DNA of 5,374 nucleotides from positions 1 to 5,374 of the forward strand of contig JAFAFN010000275.1 of NCBI GenBank assembly GCA_023423475.1, in the 5' to 3' direction. Under the pieces are notes generated by a model, which had not been told where the DNA came from, did no database searches, and saw nothing but the letters and a program-made list of their open reading frames with translations. How positions within the stretch are numbered: the first letter of the stretch is position 1; each line of letters starts with the position of its first letter. Shown in pieces: positions 1-5,374 of the stretch. Made by a program: the position numbers and the translations under genes. This stretch comes from Actinomycetes bacterium (GTDB taxonomy: Bacteria; Actinomycetota; Acidimicrobiia; Acidimicrobiales; Microtrichaceae).

Positions 1-1052
1 CGACCGAGGTCGGGGTGCGCGACTGGTTGCCGGAGTGGGTCCGTGGCGGCCCGCCGCGGCGACTGTTGTCGGCGGACTGGTCCAGCGTGGCCGACGTCGT
101 GCGTCGTCGACTCTCCTCGAGCGACGAGCCGACGGTCGACCTCATCTGGTTCTCGCACGTCGACTCGTGGTGGCCGGTCCGTGACGCCGCGGCGGGCATC
201 CCGTCGATCGCCGACTTCTACGACCTGGTGAACCTGGCGCTGCGACTCCGTCGACGCACCCCGCCACGCTTCGCCCCCGGGGCTGGTGCCGTCGACCGTG
301 CCCGCACCGCCGGTCGCTGGGCGGTGTCGCGTGGGTTCGACCTGGTCGACGAACGCCGCTGGGACGCAGCCCAACGCGACTGCGCCGCGCACGTCGACCG
401 TGTGGTGGTCTGCTCCGAGCTCGACCGCACGCGGCTCGGTCTCGGCAACGTCGAGGTCGTCGGCAACGGATCGGCCGCCCCGGCGACGGTGCACACCGAC
501 CGCACCGAGCTGCGCGGCGCCGCGCCGAGCTTCCTGTTCGTGGGCGCCCTCGACTACGAGCCCAACAGCGAGGCCGTCGAGTGGTTCGTGCGCGACGTGT
601 TCCCGGCGGTACGTGCCGCGGTGCCCGACGCCGTGGTCCGCATCGTCGGCCGCGGCGCCGAGCTCGTGGGTTGGGTCGCCGGGGTCCCGGGTGTCGAGCT
701 CGTCGGTCGTGCCCCGGAGATGCAGCCCGAGCTCGACCGGGCGGACGTCTCGATCGTGCCGATCCGGGTGGGCGCCGGCACCCGGCTGAAGGTGGTCGAG
801 GCGCTGGCGAACCACATCCCGTTGGTCACCACCCCGGTCGGCTGCGAGGGCATCGATGTCACCGACGGCGTCGACGCCATGATCACCGACGACGCGGAGC
901 GCTTCGCGCGGGAGTGCGTGCGTCTGGCGACCGACGGAGCGTTGCGTCAGCGGCTCGCGGACGCCGGCGAGCAGCTCTTCGCCGCGCACTACGACTGGGC
1001 CGGCATCGAGGTCGCGATCGCCGAGCTGGCCCGAGAGGTCGTCGGCGACTGA
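1..1052 (+). CDS. GT4-type glycosyltransferase, 5' end outside window
   Basis: This is probably a GT-B fold, GT4-family glycosyltransferase that moves a sugar from an activated donor to an envelope or polysaccharide acceptor at the cytoplasmic face of the membrane. The reading frame is open from base 3 with no upstream stop. The first in-frame start, GTG at 15, leaves 345 residues and a short N-terminal domain, so I treat the gene as truncated by the window edge. Numbered from that GTG, FVGALDYEPN (175-184) opens the C-terminal donor-binding domain. IVGRG (210-214), ADVSIVPIRVGAGTRLK (243-259), VVEAL (260-264) and PVGCEGI (274-280) follow in the usual GT4 order. The second Glu of the family EX7E motif is E262; the first is replaced by A254, as in relatives with the GAGTRLK signature. 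No signal peptide or membrane segment is seen. It ends 21 bp from the convergent SDR gene. Family assignment is firm; donor and acceptor are unknown. Confidence 0.85.
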   Translation, partial: TEVGVRDWLPEWVRGGPPRRLLSADWSSVADVVRRRLSSSDEPTVDLIWFSHVDSWWPVRDAAAGIPSIADFYDLVNLALRLRRRTPPRFAPGAGAVDRARTAGRWAVSRGFDLVDERRWDAAQRDCAAHVDRVVVCSELDRTRLGLGNVEVVGNGSAAPATVHTDRTELRGAAPSFLFVGALDYEPNSEAVEWFVRDVFPAVRAAVPDAVVRIVGRGAELVGWVAGVPGVELVGRAPEMQPELDRADVSIVPIRVGAGTRLKVVEALANHIPLVTTPVGCEGIDVTDGVDAMITDDAERFARECVRLATDGALRQRLADAGEQLFAAHYDWAGIEVAIAELAREVVGD

Positions 1053-1073
1053 TCCGGCGGGTCGGTGCTCCGG

Positions 1074-2140
1074 TCAGTCGCGGTGCACGGCGGGGGAGTG
1101 CCGGAAGAACTGCTCGACGTCGCGCTCGTACTTGTAGGACGGCTCGCTGTCGCCGACGGTCCGGCGCAGGCGAGTCGAGCGGATGAAGCCCTCGATCGCC
1201 TCGGCCGAGGTGTACTCGTAGCGGAACCCGAAGCTCTTGAGCCGGCCGTTGTCGACCCCGCGGCCGTACTTGAGCAGGCCGTGGTACTCCTCGGGCACGT
1301 CCGCGATGCCGAGGGTGCGGAACGGGCTGGTCAACAGCGACGTGCCGAACGGCGGCAGCGCGATCGTCCGCTTCCCACAGAGTGCGGCGACCTCGGACCA
1401 CGGAAGCAGGCCGTCGCCGGCGACGTTGAACACGCCGGGCAGGTCGTGGTCGAAGGCGAAGAGGATCGAGCGGATCACGTCGTGCTCGTGCACGAACTGG
1501 AACCGGGGGTCGAAGCCGAACATCGACGGCACGATCGGCAGGCTCAGGAGACGGGTGAGCGGGGTCTCGAGCTCGGAGCCGATGACGTTCGAGAAGCGCA
1601 GCAGCGCGACGTTGACGTGCGGGTTGTCCTCGGCGAAGTCGCGCACGTAGCCCTCGACCGCCTCGAGGCTGCGTTCGATCGGTGCCCTCGACGGGCGCGA
1701 ACGCGGGGTGTCCTCGGTGAACCACACAGGATCCTCCGGGGCGCACCCGTAGACCATCGTCGAGGACTTCACGATCACGTTGCGCACCGTCGACTCCTGC
1801 GCGGACGCGGCGGCGAACAGGTTCATCGTGCCGATGACGTTGACCTCGTGCATGGCGCGGGTCGACATCTGGGTCGGGTCGACCGCGAGGAAGGTGTGGA
1901 TGATCGTGTCGACCTCGGTCGCCCGCACGATGCGGGAGAGGATCGAGTAGTTGGCGTCGACGCGCACGTACTCGGTTCGCTCGAGCTCGACGGTGGGCTC
2001 GGTGGTGTCGAGCCCGACGATCACCTCGACGTTGGGGTCCTCCTCGAGCGCCTGGGCGACCCGGCCGCCCCAGAACGTGCCGAGGCCGGTGACGAGCACG
2101 CGCCGGCGCTCGTGGCCCCGCGTCGAGGACGGGACGGCGT

Positions 2141-2144
<4 letters not shown>
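1074..2144 (-). CDS. NAD(P)-binding extended SDR / epimerase-like protein (GalE2-like)
   Basis: The product (356 aa) is an extended short-chain dehydrogenase/reductase of the NAD-dependent epimerase/dehydratase group. It most resembles my memory of the mycobacterial protein annotated GalE2 (Rv0501), for example in KSSTMVYG, FTED, EGYVRDF, LLRFSNVIG and the VHEHDV stretch. The N-terminal Rossmann motif RVLVTGLGTFWGG (15-27) is a variant of TGxxGxxG. An acidic D46 after beta-2 (VIVGLD) suits NAD(H). VDTIIHT (78-84) and VNVIGTMNLF (101-110) are typical SDR core strands and helices. The catalytic Ser/Thr region is present (126-133), but the YxxxK pair appears replaced: I156 and L160 lie where Tyr and Lys would be expected. 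Classical UDP-sugar epimerase activity is therefore doubtful, and the galE name would be unsafe. ATG at 2144 overlaps the acyltransferase stop as ATGA, implying translational coupling. An in-frame GTG at 2153 is an alternative start. Confidence 0.88.
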
Positions 2145-3217
<1,073 letters not shown>

Positions 3218-3223
3218 CGGCAC

Positions 3224-3229
3224 ATGCTA
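3224..3229 (-). promoter_or_regulatory. Probable -10 hexamer (TAGCAT) for leaderless acyltransferase transcript
   Basis: On the minus strand TAGCAT matches the actinobacterial -10 consensus TANNNT and is followed by exactly six bases (GTGCCG) and then the ATG at 3217. That spacing would put the transcription start on the A of the start codon, giving a leaderless mRNA. No Shine-Dalgarno sequence is visible, which agrees. A weak -35-like ATGACC lies at 3250-3255 with a long 20-bp spacer. Confidence 0.55.
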
Positions 3230-3301
3230 CGCCGACGAAGGGTCCCGACGGTCATGGTCCGAAGGGCGCCCCGGGCTGCGGGACGGGGTGCCGGGGGCGG
3301 G

Positions 3302-3307
3302 TACCGT
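3302..3307 (+). promoter_or_regulatory. Probable -10 hexamer (TACCGT) for leaderless MFS transcript
   Basis: TACCGT fits TANNNT and is followed by six bases (CGCCGG) and the GTG at 3314. This is the same spacing as the divergent promoter on the other strand and would again give a leaderless mRNA. It favours GTG 3314 over the in-frame ATG at 3254 as the transporter start. No convincing -35 element is seen in the G-rich stretch upstream. Confidence 0.55.
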
Positions 3308-3313
3308 CGCCGG

Positions 3314-4594
3314 GTGTCCGAGTCGTCCCCGAAGCCGCAACGCGCCCATGGGGACGGCGCGCTCGCCGCCTTCGGGCACCGCGACTTCCGCTTGTTCTGG
3401 TTGGGTGCGCTGGTGTCGAACACGGGCGGGTGGATGCAGAACGCCGCCATCCCGTACGTGGTGTTCGCGATCACCGGGCGCCCCGGCGACGTGGGCATCA
3501 CCGGGTTCTTCCAGTACGTGCCCTTCATGTTGATGGGGCTCGTCGGCGGCACGTTGGCCGACCGCTTCCCGCGTCGCTCGTTGCTCATCGTCTGCCAGGG
3601 CGCGCAGGCGGCGTGCGCCGTGGCGCTCTACGCCCTCGTCGCCTCGGGCTCGGCGACGACCGCGTCGATGTCGGCGCTCTCGTTCGTCGCAGGACTGGCC
3701 GGCGGGCTGAACACCCCGGTGTGGCAGTCCTTCGTGACGGAGCTGGTGCCACGTCGACTGCTGCTGCACGCTGTCACCCTGAACAGCGCCCAGTTCAACG
3801 CGGCGCGTGCGCTCGGTCCGCTGCTCGCCGGCGTCGTCATCGCCACGTGGGGTGCGGCGACGGCGTTCGCGATCAACGCCGCGTCGTTCGTCGTGGTCAT
3901 CGGTGTGCTGTTGGTGATCCGGGGGAGCAGCGACGACCGGCCCCGAGGGCAGCACGCCGGGGTGCTCGCCGGGTGGAAGGTCGCGCTGCGCTACGTCGTG
4001 TCGACCCCGGCGATCCTCGCCTGCTGCACCGCCATCATCGCGGTGGCGGGCATCGGCTCACCGCTGTTCAGCTACCTCGCGGTCTACGGCGAGCAGGTCT
4101 TCGCCGTCGACGGGTTCCGCCTCGGACTGCTCTTCGGCGCCGCGGGCATCGGTTCGGTGCTGTTCACGCCGCTGCTGTTGAGCGTGGTGCCCAGGTTGCC
4201 CAGGGCGACGGTGCTCGGCGGGGCGATGGTCGCGTACGGCGTGGCGACCGCGGCGGTCGGCGCTGCGCCCGGCTACGTCGCCGCGGTGATCGCCCTGTTG
4301 TTCTTCGGCGGTGCCTATCTGGCGATCGCGTCGACGATCAACACCGCGATCCAGCTGGTGGTCGAGGAGCGACTGCGTGGTGTCGTGATCGCCGTCTACC
4401 TCATGTGCCTGACCGGCGCGCTGCCGATCGGGCTCTACCTCTGGGGTGTGATCTCGGACCAGGTCGGCATCCGCACGACGACGATCGGCGCCGGGGTGCT
4501 GTTGGTGATCGTGACGCTGCTGTTCATCGTCACCCGCCGCTTCTCGGTCATGGCGGCGGCCGACGATGCACGTGACGCCGCCGCGGCCCCGTGA
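3314..4594 (+). CDS. Major facilitator superfamily exporter (MFS_3 / EntS-like)
   Basis: This 426-aa inner-membrane transporter resembles the MFS_3 branch that includes the enterobactin exporter EntS, so proton-driven export of a small molecule is likely; the substrate cannot be read from sequence. The N-terminus has the family signature FRLFWLGALVSNTGGWMQ (25-42). It is followed by a motif-A loop GTLADRFPRR (79-88) between TM2 and TM3, and a TM5-TM6 block containing NSAQFNAARALGPLLAG (157-173) and FAINAASF (185-192). A hydrophilic central loop at about 203-222 separates the two six-helix halves. The second half carries ERLRGVVIAVYLMCL (352-366), the counterpart of the usual ERxRGRVxG motif. 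Length is normal for 12 helices. The same open frame continues upstream antisense to the acyltransferase without recognisable protein features, so I start at GTG 3314, six bases after a TANNNT hexamer. ATG 3254 would add 20 Arg/Gly-rich residues. The hydrolase follows after 68 bp. Confidence 0.9.
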   Translation: MSESSPKPQRAHGDGALAAFGHRDFRLFWLGALVSNTGGWMQNAAIPYVVFAITGRPGDVGITGFFQYVPFMLMGLVGGTLADRFPRRSLLIVCQGAQAACAVALYALVASGSATTASMSALSFVAGLAGGLNTPVWQSFVTELVPRRLLLHAVTLNSAQFNAARALGPLLAGVVIATWGAATAFAINAASFVVVIGVLLVIRGSSDDRPRGQHAGVLAGWKVALRYVVSTPAILACCTAIIAVAGIGSPLFSYLAVYGEQVFAVDGFRLGLLFGAAGIGSVLFTPLLLSVVPRLPRATVLGGAMVAYGVATAAVGAAPGYVAAVIALLFFGGAYLAIASTINTAIQLVVEERLRGVVIAVYLMCLTGALPIGLYLWGVISDQVGIRTTTIGAGVLLVIVTLLFIVTRRFSVMAAADDARDAAAAP

Positions 4595-4647
4595 CGACTG
4601 GCGCCGTGCGAAGCTGATCCGGCGGCGGCCCGACGGCGGGCGTCGCG

Positions 4648-4653
4648 AGGAGG
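4648..4653 (+). promoter_or_regulatory. Shine-Dalgarno sequence of the alpha/beta hydrolase
   Basis: AGGAGG lies nine bases upstream of ATG 4663 and fixes that start. It contrasts with the other intact starts in this window, which have no clear Shine-Dalgarno sequence, and indicates that this gene is translated from a leadered or polycistronic mRNA. Confidence 0.75.
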
Positions 4654-4662
4654 AGCAACGGG

Positions 4663-5374
4663 ATGCGGGTCGACGTCAACGGTGTGGGGATCGAGTACGA
4701 CGTGTTCGGGCCGGACGAGGGTCGCCCCGTGATCCTCCTGCACGGCTTCCCCGACGCCGGGGACCTGTGGCGCAACCAGGTGCCGCCGCTCGTCGAGGCG
4801 GGCTTCCGGGTGATCACGCCGGACCTGCGCGGCGCCGGTCGCTCCGATGCCCCCGCGGCGGTCGACGACTACTCGCTGCTCGTGTCGGCGGGTGACGTCG
4901 CGGCGATCCTCGACGACCTCGGCATCGATCGGGCGCACGTGGTGGGCCACGACTTCGGTGCGGCGCTCGCCTGGGTGTTCGCCACGTTCCTCGGGGACCG
5001 GGTCGACCACCTCGTCGCCCTGTCGGTGGGTCACCCCGCGGCGTTCACGCTGACGAGCCTCGAACAGGGCATGGCCTCGTGGTACATGCTGCTGTTCCAG
5101 TTCCACGACGTCGCCGAACGCTGGTTGTCGAACGACGACTGGGCCAACTTCCGTGCGTGGTCGCACCACCCGGACGCCGACGGCGTCGTCGCCCGCTTCG
5201 AGGGCGGCGCGTCGCTGACCTCGGCGCTCAACTGGTACCGGGCGAACATCACCGCCGAGTCGTGGGTGGCGCCGCCCCTGGAACTTCCGCCGGTGCAGGC
5301 GCCGACGATGGGTGTCTGGAGCTCGAAGGACTTCGCACTGACCGAGGCCCAGATGGTGCGCTCGGGCGATCATG
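4663..5374 (+). CDS. Alpha/beta hydrolase, epoxide-hydrolase type, 3' end outside window
   Basis: The 237 residues visible here form most of an alpha/beta-hydrolase fold enzyme of the epoxide hydrolase/dehalogenase group. HGFP (27-30) is the HGxP oxyanion-hole motif. DLRGAGRSDAP (54-64) is the conserved loop after strand 4. GHDFG (95-99) is the nucleophile elbow, with Asp97 in place of the Ser of esterases. The cap domain shows WYMLLFQ (140-146) and NWYR (190-193). Y141 and Y192 match the two ring-opening tyrosines of soluble epoxide hydrolase (human Y383 and Y466, aligned from memory), which favours epoxide hydrolysis over dehalogenation. D223 in VWSSKDFAL is the likely acid residue. The catalytic His and the stop codon lie past the window end; typical family length is about 280-320 aa. 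No signal peptide is seen, so it should be cytoplasmic. It may be co-transcribed with the transporter 68 bp upstream, and no terminator is visible between them. The natural substrate is unknown. Confidence 0.87.
   Translation, partial: MRVDVNGVGIEYDVFGPDEGRPVILLHGFPDAGDLWRNQVPPLVEAGFRVITPDLRGAGRSDAPAAVDDYSLLVSAGDVAAILDDLGIDRAHVVGHDFGAALAWVFATFLGDRVDHLVALSVGHPAAFTLTSLEQGMASWYMLLFQFHDVAERWLSNDDWANFRAWSHHPDADGVVARFEGGASLTSALNWYRANITAESWVAPPLELPPVQAPTMGVWSSKDFALTEAQMVRSGDH

Noticed and set aside
3254..3313. In-frame ATG at 3254 as an alternative transporter start
   Set aside because: It would add 20 Arg/Gly-rich residues not expected at an MFS N-terminus, has no clear Shine-Dalgarno sequence, and lies upstream of the probable TACCGT -10 hexamer.
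4595..4662. Possible terminator or promoter between transporter and hydrolase
   Set aside because: The 68 bp contain GC-rich short complementarities but no stable hairpin with a T-tract and no convincing TANNNT at a useful distance. Only the Shine-Dalgarno sequence is supportable.
4435..5373. 312-codon minus-strand open frame opposite the hydrolase
   Set aside because: It covers the 3' end of the transporter and most of the hydrolase, lacks any family signature, and has the composition of a complementary-strand shadow.

Overview
The window is a GC-rich stretch (roughly 70% by eye) with strong third-position G/C bias, consistent with a high-GC actinobacterium. Three observations support this. 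An acyltransferase and an SDR-family epimerase-like gene sit together, a pairing I recall from the Rv0502/galE2 region of Mycobacterium tuberculosis. Two promoters have the TANNNT, six-base, start-codon geometry typical of leaderless actinobacterial genes. The proteins themselves are actinobacterial in flavour. The class is uncertain; Acidimicrobiia is possible, but nothing here proves it.

Layout. (1) The left edge holds the C-terminal part of a GT4-type glycosyltransferase on the + strand, open at its 5' side and ending at 1052. (2) After a 21-bp convergent gap come two minus-strand genes forming an operon read right to left. The first is a PlsC-type acyltransferase (3217 down to 2141) and the second is an extended-SDR protein (2144 down to 1074). 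Their stop and start codons overlap as ATGA. (3) A 96-bp divergent control region (3218-3313) separates the acyltransferase from a + strand major facilitator transporter (3314-4594). (4) After 68 bp a + strand alpha/beta hydrolase of epoxide-hydrolase type begins at 4663 behind a good Shine-Dalgarno sequence and runs off the right edge.

How the genes may work together. The translationally coupled acyltransferase and SDR protein are the best candidates for a shared job, probably in membrane lipid or envelope metabolism; the substrate cannot be read from the sequence. The glycosyltransferase fits a surface-polysaccharide role but converges on the operon, so no shared transcription is implied. 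The transporter and hydrolase are co-directional and could be co-transcribed, but their functions are not obviously linked. There are no RNA genes, insertion sequences, CRISPR arrays or other mobile-element signs. This looks like chromosomal housekeeping or accessory metabolism, not an obvious new defence or mobile system. The most notable details are the two mirror-image leaderless promoters, the loss of the SDR catalytic Tyr/Lys pair, and the variant acyltransferase motif.
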